Shown piece by piece: positions 32,671 through 43,237 of a stretch of 64,000 nucleotides of DNA (its first letter is position 1; each line of letters opens with the position of its first letter). The position numbers and the translations under genes were made by a program. Source of the DNA: Strongylocentrotus purpuratus. Taxonomy: Eukaryota; Echinodermata; Echinoidea; Camarodonta; Strongylocentrotidae. The stretch is from positions 23,870,095-23,934,094 of the forward strand of contig NW_022145606.1 of assembly GCF_000002235.5 (NCBI RefSeq). Reading direction: 5' to 3'. A model generated the notes under the pieces. It saw nothing but the letters and a program-made list of their open reading frames with translations, searched no databases and was not told where the DNA came from.

Positions 32671-35600
32671 AGCTTTTTCGGGCTAGGCCAAGGAGCCGAT
32701 ATCGACATCGCGCTCGACGATGCAGCGACGAGAAAACAGGCTGAGATCAAGACAGATGACGGCAGGAAGGAGAAACTTTATCTTTTCTACGACGGAGAGA
32801 GTTTGACAGGAAGGGTAAGACAGTTTCTTAAAATTCAGAAATCATTCATAACTGTTATTTAAAGCCTCTCCAAATATCCATGTTTTTTCCAGGGAAAACC
32901 TGGTTTGTTGTTTTATGCAAGTGAAAAAGTGGCATTGTTGGGAAAGATTGATTTCTCTACAGTATTTTTTACTTTCGTTGTTGTAATGTATTAGCCTCAA
33001 GTGGGTGTATCAGAGTTACCTGTGCATACATGTGTAACTCTGATAATGCCCACTTGAGGCTAATACATTACAACAACGAAAGTAAAAAATATGCCATGTA
33101 TTAGTACCAGGTAACGTGGCTGCCTACACGCCTGCCCATCACACAATAAACTGTGTTCTACTTTAAGATGATTGTGCTACTTCGCATCATTAGTTGTCCT
33201 ATCAACAAGTAGGATATATTTCAGTTGTTTTTATTGAGAGGTAAATCTTTTGTTCAATGGGATAACATTTTGATGAGTTTTGGGGGGTGTTTCACAAAGA
33301 TCCTAAGTCAAACTTTTCGTTTTACTTAAAAATTATGGAGAGCCATTTGTAGCATTTAATAAAATATATTCAAAGGCGAAAAATCAATACTTTAGACTTT
33401 GTATTAATTCCACATCAAGAACATGAAATCTCCTGGATAATAGACAATATGAATGATTTGAATCAACATTTTATGCCTTTTAAAATAACTTGTACAAAAC
33501 ATTTTCATAGATGCTAACGGCTTTCCATAATTGTTAAGTCCAACTTAGAGATAAGTCCAACTTAGGATCTTTATGAAACAACCCCCAGGTCTATCATGTA
33601 GGGTGCATTTTAACTTGGAATTTTATAGTCATACTAAGTTGTAAGTAGCATTCTGCATTAATTATTCATGTTAGCCATGCTGCAAATCTTGAAAGCCCTT
33701 GATCACAATTTTGTCAAACTTCTTTCATTTGAGATGAAACGTTCAAAAGAATAGAAATCGATCAGGTTTTCTACACCACATATTGTTTCAACATAATTAG
33801 TTGGGCCTGAAAAGGGCCATGCTCTGCTTCAATGTTTTTAAAGGTTGTTCATAATTTCTTCAGGATGATAGGTACTGTACATCAACTTCAGGTACAACTT
33901 ATCAAACAAACACCGAGCATAAGGGGTCCCTTTTCAGGACCAACTATTAACCGTGCCGAAAGAATATGTGGTGTGTTTGCAAGCCTCACTTAAATCGTTC
34001 CTTACCATCGAAGCATTCAATGATTAAAGTTATACAGTTTATTCAATACTGTGAATTCTGAAGGGTAACCAAAAGAAAATTCTTCAAAGGTTTCCCACTT
34101 ATTTTGCTTATTCCTATCTTTAAAATATAATTCATTTAGAAGTTTTTTGTTTCTCTCTTTTTTTTCTTGTCGTAGGTCAATGTCACTCTCAAAGGCAAGA
34201 AGCTTGAACATCAAGGCATCCGTATTGAGTTCGTAGGTCAAATAGGTAAGAATATGATCACTTATCAAAAGATAATTTGACACCATTGGATATTTACCCG
34301 ATAAAATATTCTATCAATCACAGGTCTTTAATAGACTGCACCAAAAGGAAATCTCATAATAACAATATCCCTGACCCGAATATTCTTTGACAGAATGGCG
34401 TTACTTTCAAGCAATTTCTTGGTGGGGCATCTCATTTCGCTGCCAGAATGGTACACCGGTTATGGTATTTCCATAGCTGACAATCATTACATTTTCCCCG
34501 GAATTATTCATTTTTTTCCATCCAAATTACGGTACTTTGTTATTATTCATAAAATATGTTTTCTGAAATTTTTAATTTTTTTTTGTTTTGTTACATACCG
34601 TAGATCAAATCACTGCCCTAAAATGTTGATTGATCACAAAACTAAGGTTAAAACATACCTGAAGAGAAAAATATTCTCAAAAAGAATCAAACGCTGATAA
34701 TACCAAAATAACAACAACAAAAGACTACTTGTAATTAAACTATAGGTCCTAATATGGCAAAAAACATCATGAGGAACAGACATTTCTGCATTGGAAGTGT
34801 GTCGTGCATGATTGTAAGTTTTGTTTTAGTGAACTCCTTTTTTTTTTCCTTGAAATTCCTTTTTTTTGTTGCTTGAAATTCCTTTTTTCTTTTTTTTTTT
34901 GCCATCATGGTTCCTTTTTTGGGTCACACAAGGTTGGCAAAGTTGGCAGCTCTGTATTTCCTCCAAGTCCAGTGCCAGCGAATTGTAATATAGTGCACAT
35001 GGAAACTGCTGACAGTATTTCTTTAACATCCTCATTTCTCAACCTTTCAACAATTCTGTTCTTCTTTTCTGTAGAGCTGTATTACGACAGAGGGAACCAT
35101 CATGAATTCACATCGCTTGTCAAAGAGCTTGCTAGGCCAGGAGAGCTCACGCAATCAACCAGCTATCCCTTTGAATTCCTTAACGTAGAGAAACCATATG
35201 AGTCGTACACAGGTGCTAATGTAAGATTAAGGTAAGTCCTGTCTCTTGCGAGTGAATTATTTTTATTCACCTTGCCATATCGTTAATGTCTGTATTTTGT
35301 TGACTATAGGGCCCCACTCACAAGCTTAGCTTCTACAGGGGTCCTAAAACCATTCATTTGATGATGTAATCAAGTTAATATATGTTGAAAAACATGTAGG
35401 GCCTACTATTACCAGTCTCTTTTTTATGTAAAAGATTATATCATGTGTTGTGTGGTTTTGAATAAATGAACTTGAAATTGATACTAAACATGTACCTATC
35501 CCTATCCCTTAACTTGAAATAAAGTGCGACTACGATCTTAACCCTACAGTATATCTTGATGAAATAAATGCTCATTGACCCCCCCCCCCCCTCCCCCCAA

Positions 35601-36380
35601 AGGCTGTGTTATCTTGGCCCTCTCTTAGTTTGGGGGGGGGGGGGTGGGGGGGGGGGAAGGAGAGAACTGATCCTGAAAACATACTTTCTAAGAGTGACAA
35701 TCACAAAGTAATTGACACATACCCTTTCTGCAATAAACGTTGATGTCTATGCCCAACTTTTTGTCAAGCCTTGGATCTTCTCAGCTATTGACTGCTTTTG
35801 ACCTCTGACCTCTGACCTCTTAGATATATTTTGAGTGCTGATCACTAAGTAATTGATAGACACAGTGCATGACATTGACCTTCTTGTCCACAACCTATCA
35901 TAACACCCCTCTAAATATTCAATACTGTCTGCTATTCACTGCTATCGACCTCTAATATTTGACCCCTTCTTTGTCAAGCCTTTGATCCTATCTGCTATTC
36001 ATTCTTTTTGACCTCTAACCTTTGACCTCCTACAGATACTTCCTACGAGTGATGATCACCAAACGATTGACAGACACAGTGCTTGAGATTAACCTTTGTG
36101 TCCACAACCTATAATACAACCTCTCCAAATATTCAATACTGTCTGCTATTAACTCCTTTTGGCCTCTAACCTTTGACCTTACAGATATTTTCTACGAGTG
36201 ACGATCACCAAGCGATTGACGGACACAGTGCGTGAGATGGATCTGGTGGTTCACACTCTGTCACACTACCCCGAGGTCAACTCCTCTATTAAGATGGAAG
36301 TTGGCATCGAGGACTGCCTCCATATAGAATTTGAATACAACAAATCAAAGTAAGTTGTGAGTTAGAGAAAGAGAAAGAAA

Positions 36381-36430
<50 letters not shown>

Positions 36431-36478
36431 GAGGAAGATAGGCAGAGAGAGGAGGGGGCGGCAGACAAACAGACAGAC

Positions 36479-36514
<36 letters not shown>

Positions 36515-37675
36515 TGGATTAACAGGTGTAGAATTTGAATACAACAAATCAAAGTAAGTTGTGAGTTTTTTAATTTTTATGCCTCCGTTACGAAGTAGCC
36601 GGAGGCATTATGTTTTCGGGTTGTCCGTCCGTCCGTCCGTACGTCCGTACGTCCGTCCGTCCGTACGTCCCGTTCTCGTGATCGCGTTATCTGAAGAACC
36701 GATTGATGGATTCCTGCCAAACTTTGGTCATGTATGTATCTTGCAGAGCCGATGAACTGATTAGATTTTGGGGTCACGAGTTCAAAGGTCAAAGGTCACA
36801 GGGCTCATTATGTATGCAAAAACAGCTCGTGATCGCGTTATCTGAAGAACCGATTGATGGATTCCTGCCAAACTTTGGTCATGTATGTATCTTGCAGAGC
36901 TGATGAACTGATTAGATTTTGGGGTCACGAGTTCAAAGGTCAAAGGTCACAGGGCTCATTATGTATGCAAAAACAGCTCGTGATCGCGTTATCTGAAGAA
37001 CCGATTGATGGATTCCTGCCAAACTTTGGTCATGTATGTATCTTGCAGAGCTGATGAACTGATTAGATTTTGGGGTCACGAGTTTAAAGGTCAAAGGTCA
37101 CAGGGCTCATTATGTATGCAAAAACAGCTCGTGATCGCGTTATCTGAAGAACCGATTGATGGATTCCTGCCAAAATTAGGTCATGTATGTTACTTGCAGA
37201 GCCGATGAACTGATTAGATTTTGGGGTCATAAGGTCAAGGTCAAAGGTCATGCGGCTCATTATGTATGCAAAAATAGCTCGTGAACGCATTCTCATTAGA
37301 ACTGACAAATGGATTACTATTTAACTCGGGACATCTTGTAGAGCCAATGAACTGAGTAGATGTTAGGGTCATGAGGTCAAAGATCAAAGGGTCATATATG
37401 TATATGAGAAATTGCTTGTAATCACGATATTCTGAGAAACTGTTAATGGATTACAATTGAACTTGAATTTGAAAAATTTCTTCTGTTTTTGTTTGTAAAA
37501 TTGCTCTATGACGGAGGCATCATTTCGACTGCGCGCAGTTGAAGTTCCATCTAGTTTTTTTTCACCTTAAGGAATAAGTGAAGTTATTCTGAGAGGTTTA
37601 TTGTGTGAGAGATGGGGAAGTAGAGAGAGAGAAAAAGAAAGAAAGTGTGAGAGAAAGAAAGAGAGAGATAGAGAT

Positions 37676-37717
<42 letters not shown>

Positions 37718-40644
37718 GGCAGACAGACAGACAGTACAACAGAGAGAGATATTGTCAGGGATGACCTTCACATCTCTCACTCACTTGTTCATATGCCTCC
37801 GCTACAAAGTAGCCGGAGGTATTTTGTTTTCGGGTTGTCCGTCCGTCCTGTTCTCGTAATCACAACGTTATCTCTAGAAGGATTCCCGCCAAACTTAGGT
37901 CATGGCGGAGGCATCAATTTTTTACTACGCGCAGTCAAAGATCCATCTAGTTAACAAAGTGAAACTTAATCAACTTTATCGGATTTGATTGGACTGATAA
38001 CTTTTTTTCCAAACCATTTGTCTATTTGCAGATACCATCTCAAAGATGTAATCGTTGGTAAAATCTATTTCCTGCTTGTGAGAATCAAGATCAAACACAT
38101 GGAGCTTGCCATCATCAAAAGAGAAACGACTGGATCAGGTAAACAAAAAACTGTCTCTCAAATCTGTTTATCTATCCTCTTTTATTGAAATTAATTAAAA
38201 AAGAAATAAATGAAAGACGTATGCTTTGTACTAATCTTGTAAAAGGCAACTAAATACATAAGTAAAAACAAAAAAACTTCTGTTCTCATTTTCAGGCTTT
38301 AGATAATAGTAAAATATGGTTATCGTGACAAGAATATAATAAATCAAAAACGAATCCTACAAAATGTTATGAAATATAATGGGATGATAATATTTCTTTT
38401 CAAATCGTCGGAAAAAAAGTATGTATGTACCCTGTACCGGTAATGGAATGGTGAGAGTTGTTAGGACTTGTTATTATTAGTGTTAATATTATAAGCATCC
38501 CTTATACTTGTTTGTGCATAAACGTGTATCTCTATTTGTGCTTGTCACTTGGCATTTTTCCATAAATTTTGCTGATAAGGCATTGGATAAGTCCCAAGCA
38601 TGCTGAACATAAGACATGGGTTTTGATTTCCTGCCATAGCACTAATGTCCTTGGGCAACATCCATCTAGATATGACACTTTCCACCCAGGTGATGTAAAT
38701 GGCTACTTGTTTGGAGAAAAAAAATCTTTGCATGCTTTAGTGCCTTATCATGGCAATTTTGTTAAAACCTGCTTAAAGGGCCAGTAGAAAATGTGTAAAG
38801 TAGCTGTGCTACACAAATGCATCCATTATCATCAGTATTGATATTATTTTTTATTATCTCCCTCCCTCTCTCCCTCTCTTCTTTTCAGGTCCCAATACAT
38901 TCAATGAAAATGAAACCATAGCAAAATATGAAATCATGGATGGTGCCCCAGTAAGAGGTAGGTCGTAAAAAAAAACTCTTATCAGTCTTGATTGTTTGTT
39001 CTTTGTTTTACCTGACTTCTAAGAAAGCATGTGTATGCTTTTAAGTAAGCAGCCAGGGGATTGGCGGCTTTAAGTCCTCTCCAAGGGACTTGGTAATGAG
39101 GTTTCAATGCCTCATTAAAGGGCACTAGCGCATTGACTTGGGTTTCGAACCCTGGACCTCCCGGTTACGACACCAGTGCTCTACCACTGAGCCATTGCCC
39201 TTCTTAAAGCGGACATTTATTAATTTTCTTCATAGTTGAATTTATATTTCATCTTAGAAGATTAAAACCTTAAGAATAAAATGCATCCATTATTTCAATT
39301 CTGCATTTTGTTAGCTTTAAGGTACCATCTTCAGTGTGGTTATTTCTATTTACTACATTAGGGTAAAAGCCAAATGAATAACAGAGGCATTTTTATTATT
39401 GAGGTTCCAAAGGAAAATTCATCCTGAATAGACATCTTCTCAGAAAGAAAGCAGAAAAATCAGAGAAGCGGACCCAGGAAAGTTTCAATAAAATCTGGCT
39501 AAAAATAAGAAAGGTATATACATTTTGAAAGTTGTAATCACTGAAGGTATGAGCTCTTCAAATTGGCTGAATGGGTAATATCACTGTGATGAAGTGCCGG
39601 ACTACTTTCCTGTTTGTTCCAACACACAAAAGGATCAATGATTTTGAATCTGTTTGTTTGAAATGCATGTGTCATTATCACATTGTTGTTATGCTTATAA
39701 TTCAAAGATAATGTTGGCAAACCTTTGACCTCTGACCTTAATATCATGTGACCCCAGGTGAATCAATACCCATAAGGCTGTTCCTGTCAGGGTACGAGCT
39801 GACGCCTACGATGCGGGATGTCAACAAGAAGTTCTCAGTTCGCTACTACCTGAATCTTGTACTCGTAGATGAGGAAGAAAGGCGGTACTTCAAACAACAG
39901 GTCAGCGAAACATTATCTTTGTCACTTTTCCCTCCCCCACTTACACCTCCCTCTCTCTTTCTTCTTTGGCTCTTACTCACTGTTTCTGTTTTTGTTGTTG
40001 TCCTGTCAATATTTCTTTCCTTTTTATTTCTTTCTCTATCTTTTCTTTCTCTACTCGTCTCTTTCTGTTGTTTTTTCTCTCTGTGCATGTCTTTTTCCTT
40101 TCTTGTAGACTCTCTCTCTTATTCCTCTTCCGTTTTCTTTACTCCCTCATGAGTTATTTGGTTGTTTCCTTTCTATATCAGATTTGTCCTCCATCTCCTC
40201 ACCTCACTTTCCTTCCTTTTTCATCTCCCCCCCCCCCCCCACCCCCCTCATTATTTTTGTCCTAGTAAATCGCTGTTTCTTTCTTACAGAATTTCTTTTT
40301 CTCTTAGATTGTCTTGTTTTTTCTTCTCCCTGTCTCAGTCAATTTTGTCTCTCTTTCCCCCTATCCTATCCCTGTTAGTTGCTTTAATTCTATCTTGTCA
40401 ATTCCCTTCAGTGGTTATTCTCTGTATGTTTGTCCCTTTCTTTTTTCCCCCATTATTCTGTTCTTGATTGGACCAAAATGGCTAATCCCATATCATTTTG
40501 CAAAACTCTCGTTGTTAACAGGAAGTGACGCTGTGGCGAAAAGCCGACAAGGTCAAGAAACCACTTCAGATGCAGAGACAACAGATGCAACACTTTGTTT
40601 CGCCGTCGCAAAACAGCAAGCCAGAGCCCAGCTCAGACGAGTAG
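32671..40644 (+). CDS. VPS26: VPS26, retromer arrestin-fold subunit (about 326 aa)
   Basis: VPS26 binds VPS35 in the retromer, which recycles cargo from endosomes. Coding exons: 32,671-32,814; 34,176-34,245; 35,075-35,231; 36,185-36,349; 38,032-38,138; 38,889-38,957; 39,758-39,900; 40,522-40,644 (stop TAG). All acceptors and donors are AG/GT and the phases fit. The first visible exon begins SFFGLGQGADIDIALDD right after an acceptor, so the ATG must end an upstream exon that I could not place; with it the protein is 326 aa, against 327 for human VPS26A. Landmarks: YLFYDGESLTGRV, LEHQGIRIEFVGQIE, ELARPGELTQS, VEKPYESYTGANVRLRYFL, IKMEVGIEDCLHIEFEYNKS, KYHLKDVIVGKIYFLLVRIK, KYEIMDGAPVRGESIPIRLF and VRYYLNLVLVDEEERRYFKQ. 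The C-terminal tail is divergent and Gln/Ser-rich. Introns hold many repeats, and exon 36,185-36,349 has duplicated edges on both sides. Confidence 0.96.
32963..33091. repeat. Hairpin with 57/58-nt arms in a VPS26 intron
   Basis: The left arm (begins TATTTTTTACTTTCGTTG) and right arm (ends CAACGAAAGTAAAAAATA) pair almost without error around a 14-nt loop; the only differences are in the GGGTGTATC / GATAATGCCC part. Confidence 0.92.
33282..33586. mobile_element. TIR element 'GGGGGTGTTTCA', copy 2 (about 305 bp)
   Basis: Ends GGGGGGTGTTTCACAAAGAT and CTTTATGAAACAACCCCC. It is inverted relative to copy 1 at 17,035-17,345. It lies in the first visible VPS26 intron. Confidence 0.8.
35579..35656. 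repeat. C-run and G-run pair in a VPS26 intron
   Basis: A run of about 13 C (interrupted once, then 6 more) is followed about 35 bp later by about 13 G, T and 11 G. The two runs can pair with each other, and the G-rich run can form a quadruplex. Confidence 0.8.
35686..36184 (+). repeat. Ghost copies of a VPS26 exon start
   Basis: Three upstream copies resemble the start of exon 36,185: ATACTTTCTAAGAGTGACAA at 35,690; ATATATTTTGAGTGCTGATC at 35,823; ATACTTCCTACGAGTGATGA at 36,036. The nearest lies 149 bp before the real exon; the others have irregular spacing (212 and about 133). Each is preceded by TGACCTCTAACCTTTGACC-like sequence, so the repeat unit includes the acceptor region. Confidence 0.88.
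36036..36114 (+). pseudogene. VPS26 ghost exon with intact acceptor
   Basis: CTCCTACAG followed by a frame reading YFLRVMITKRLTDTVLEI, then NLCVHNL and a TAA stop at 36,112. It joins the previous exon in frame (phase 2). It has no good donor before the stop, so using this acceptor would end translation early and could trigger mRNA decay. Confidence 0.75.
36325..36567 (+). repeat. Duplicated exon end and donor of VPS26, 204-bp offset
   Basis: A 39-nt stretch covering the last codons (EFEYNKSK) and the GTAAGTTGTG donor at 36,325-36,363 recurs without change at 36,529-36,567. A (GA)n tract of about 150 bp separates them. The second donor is as strong as the first. Confidence 0.92.
36579..37554 (+). 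mobile_element. ATGCCTCCG element with 151-bp minisatellite
   Basis: Begins ATGCCTCCGTTACGAAGTAG, CCGGAGGCAT (a small hairpin), then TTTTCGGGTTGTCCGTCCGT. It ends GACGGAGGCATCATTTCG, CTGCGCGCAGTTGAAG and CCATCTAG. The middle is an array of nearly identical 151-bp units starting CTCGTGATCGCG at 36,675, 36,826, 36,977 and 37,128, followed by diverged units to about 37,480. Each good unit carries AGGTCAAAGGTCA, a perfect DR1 nuclear-receptor half-site pair. A short relative lies at 37,793-37,950. Confidence 0.85.
37619..37706 (+). repeat. (GA)n microsatellite
   Basis: Purine-only GAGA tract followed by about 13 G. Open frames on both strands here encode only Arg/Glu or Ser/Leu runs. Confidence 0.9.
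37793..37950 (+). mobile_element. ATGCCTCCG element, short copy
   Basis: Same two ends as 36,579-37,554 (ATGCCTCCGCTACAAAGTAG and GCGCAGTCAAAGATCCATCT), but only a remnant of one internal unit. Confidence 0.8.
38565..38790 (+). mobile_element. SINE body fragment
   Basis: CACTAATGTCCTTGGGCAA and CTTTCCACCCAGGTGATGTA are widespread tRNA-SINE body words. The promoter head is degraded. It lies in a VPS26 intron. Confidence 0.5.
39028..39203 (-). mobile_element. tRNA-derived SINE, copy 1
   Basis: On the minus strand the head carries an A box (TGGCTCAGTGGTAGAGC) and a perfect B box (GGTTCGAAACC) 30-40 bp later, as in a tRNA-type polymerase III promoter. The body includes CCAAGTCCCTTGGAGAGG-type sequence. 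It cannot fold as a complete tRNA. A second copy is at 47,714-47,886. Confidence 0.85.
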
Positions 40645-40683
40645 CACACCGCCCTCTCCTGCCCTCGTCGAACCAGGCAATTA

Positions 40684-40883
40684 CAGTCAAACCTGTCTAC
40701 AGCGACCACTCAAGGGAGACAAGAAAAGTGGTCTCAGTAGACAGGTGGTCTTTGTAATGTAGACGGGTTCCTTTGGAACATGTTTCAATGAGAAACCATT
40801 TTCAAGGGAAACAACAAGTTTCAAGTGGTCTTTGTAGAGAGGTGGTCTTTGAAGACAGGTGGTCACTAAAGCAGGTTTGACTG
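40684..40883. mobile_element. Tc1/mariner-like MITE (200 bp) just 3' of VPS26
   Basis: Ends CAGTCAAACCTG and CAGGTTTGACTG, flanked by TA at 40,682-40,683 and 40,884-40,885. The interior has several GTGGTC(A/T)(C/T)T and AGACAGGTGGTC words. It begins 40 bp after the VPS26 stop, so it probably lies in the 3' UTR. Confidence 0.85.
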
Positions 40884-41229
40884 TACTTGTATTTGAATAC
40901 ATAGTGTATGATGATGATGCGCTTTTAACATATTTTATATTTGCAATGGATGGTTGGGTTGACTTACCCTAACAGTGTATAGATAATCAGACTCGCATAG
41001 AAATGTTTATGTTTTTGTTGGGAACTCTTCATAAGGTAGTGTCTGGCATTTGTGTAGTACTGGCAGGGATCACTACTTTTTGTTTTGTTTACATAGCAAG
41101 AAAATCAAGAGAGATAGAATAACAGGCACAGAGTGACATATATTTTCAAAAGGTGAATTTGTACATTATTTAGAAGTTTTCTTTACGAGCAGTTATACGT
41201 ATGCAATAGATGAAGAAACTGAAGAACTT

Positions 41230-41420
41230 AGATCATGCGATTCGTTCAGTGACACCTGCGTTTAAAGACTGCTTATTAAAAGAGGAGAAGTGGTCTTTAT
41301 AGGCAAAGGGTCTTTGTGTACAGATGTGTGTGATACAGGCTTCAATGAGACATTCATTTGAAGGAGAACAAACATGTTTTTATACAGGTGGTTGCTAAAA
41401 ACAGTTTTCACTGAAATAAC
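41230..41420. mobile_element. Diverged relative of the CAGTCAAACCTG MITE
   Basis: Shares GTGGTCTTTATAGGCAAAGG, CTTCAATGAGACATTCATTT and ACAGGTGGTTGCTAAAAACA layout with 40,684-40,883. Ends are eroded. The rest of 40,886-42,375 shows no gene; part may be VPS26 3' UTR. Confidence 0.5.
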
Positions 41421-42014
41421 CACTCTGCTTGAAACTCTACTTTCAAACGTATTGAGAAAAAAACAAATTGGAATTACCGGTATTGATGTCCTGCTTTAGG
41501 AAAATATAAACCTTAATGTTTGTCCCAATCAATTGCAAATCTGAAGATCATCAGTTTTTAGATAAAACACTGAGGATGAGGGATTAATAATAGAATGAAT
41601 TTATATGGGGAATAACGTGACATTTATTTGTAGAAAGTGTTTCAAAAACACATGTAAATATGGCTTGTCGCCAATATTTACATATGTGGCAATATTGGCA
41701 TTAGTTTGTAGGCCTGTGGTCATGGAATGGAAGAAATATTATTTTGTTATATACTTGTTTTTAATTTCCCCTCGTATAATATGTATGTCTGGTCATTGTA
41801 TGTTGTGTTTCTTTGTAAAGATAATACTGCATGATCGGAGCCATCGATAAACAGAGTTTGGCCAACTTGCTTTTTCACTTGGTCACAGCGTGGTGAATAT
41901 TCCTTTTGTTTTGTGCTTGCCCAAAAAATGAATATTTGCCTCATTGTGCCCAATAGATCAGTTTACTAACATATTAAAATTGTATGCATACTTTGTAAAC
42001 AAAGGTTGATTTTG

Positions 42015-42170
42015 ACAACCTGAAAGCTTGCCCAGCATAGCAACAAGTGATGTATTCAGACTGGATTCCAAGTATTGTATTTTATTCATTGATAACAGGT
42101 TTAATGGAATAACTCCTCACTGGGTCCCCAGGAAAGAAACATCCATGAATCTGAATATACGTGTCTATTC
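42015..42170 (+). repeat. Dispersed repeat 'GGAAAGAAACAT', copy 2
   Basis: Shares GCATAGCAACAAGTGATGTA and CAGACTGGATTCCAAGT with the inverted copy at 48,620-48,745, and AATGGAATAACTCCTCAC plus CCAGGAAAGAAACAT with 13,279-13,390. Confidence 0.7.
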
Positions 42171-42375
42171 GAACCAAGTTAGCCAAACTCTCCTGATCTA
42201 TGGCTCTGTGCAGGATAGAGGAAGAGCGCCCTCTTTGGCCATTGCTTTTCATTCTGGCCAGATAAGCATCACATGATGTGTGGAATAGAATTTGTGTTCA
42301 ATAATGTTTTGTTTGTTTCCTTGTAATGGTAAGGTAGTCATAATTGAATTGAATTGAATTGTGAATACATCGTAA

Positions 42376-43230
42376 CATACCTGCCAACCACCCCGATTTA
42401 GGCGGAGTTCCTCCGCATTTTTCATACCAACTCCGAATTCCGAATGCATGCCTTAAAACTCCGATTTTTTTAAATTTTTAAATATTTTTAAAACAAACGA
42501 CTGTTGCATAAGACTAAAGCATAACACAGCACTGATAACCAGATCACGCCGACATCCGCGCTCGCGCTCATAGAAGATATACACAGCGCAGCCCGAACGT
42601 GATCGTTAGTTCCGCAGTCATTATTCATGAACTGCATGTACTAGTACATGGAAGCACGTGCGCAAGCTATATCGATAAAGTGTGTGCGGACGTTGTACTA
42701 ATACATACACTACATACAGTGTTGTTGCATTGCATGCGTATAGCCCACGTGTATTTATATTACATGTGCAGTTGATACACCGTGCATAAACACTGTATAC
42801 ATTGGCGTGTTTTCTTCAATGCTTGTGCGATGACTGCGATCGTGGAAGCTTGTTATTTACCGGACTTCCTCGGATTTATTTTGGATTACTACTACTTTAT
42901 TCTTCTGCTTCGTTGATTTCTCCATTTTTGAAGGACAAAATGGATAAGTATGGGTAACTGAGGTGGGTAGTGAAACATGTAGTTTTGTGAGTGTTCACAT
43001 TTTGATATTTCAAAAATTGTTTATGTGTGGGGCGAAAAGGTTGAAGGAAAAGGCCCATTTGCACCATTAAAATGGAGAGAAAAAAAAATAGACCCTAAAG
43101 TCCTGTGTATCCCCCCCCCCCCCCTCCCCAATCTACGGGCTACTACCCCAATCCTTCGGTGGTTCGCGACCTCGTAGTCCATCCAGAAAAATTTACTCCT
43201 AATTTCTCTTGTCTCAGGTTGGCAGGTATG
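42376..43230. mobile_element. CATACCTGCCAACC TIR element (855 bp)
   Basis: Perfect 14-bp ends CATACCTGCCAACC / GGTTGGCAGGTATG. ATCGTAA flanks both sides (42,369-42,375 and 43,231-43,237), a 7-bp target duplication. The interior has a CpG-rich block (42,540-42,700) and a C-run near 43,112. No transposase seen. A lone end of this family is at 30,087. Confidence 0.85.
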
Positions 43231-43237
43231 ATCGTAA

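Noticed and set aside
36289-36552. Minus-strand open frame rich in Ser and Leu
   Set aside because: It is the complement of a (GA)n tract beside a VPS26 exon; composition alone explains it.
36675-37290. Regularly spaced 151-bp units considered as a CRISPR-like array
   Set aside because: Units are head-to-tail without variable spacers, in a eukaryotic intron.
39141-39194. tRNA-like A and B boxes on the minus strand
   Set aside because: No complete cloverleaf; a second copy with a shared body at 47.7 kb shows a SINE rather than a tRNA gene.
39846-40467. Long plus-strand frames rich in Phe, Ser and Leu after VPS26 exon 39,758-39,900
   Set aside because: They run through a pyrimidine-rich intron past a good donor; the real next exon begins at 40,522.
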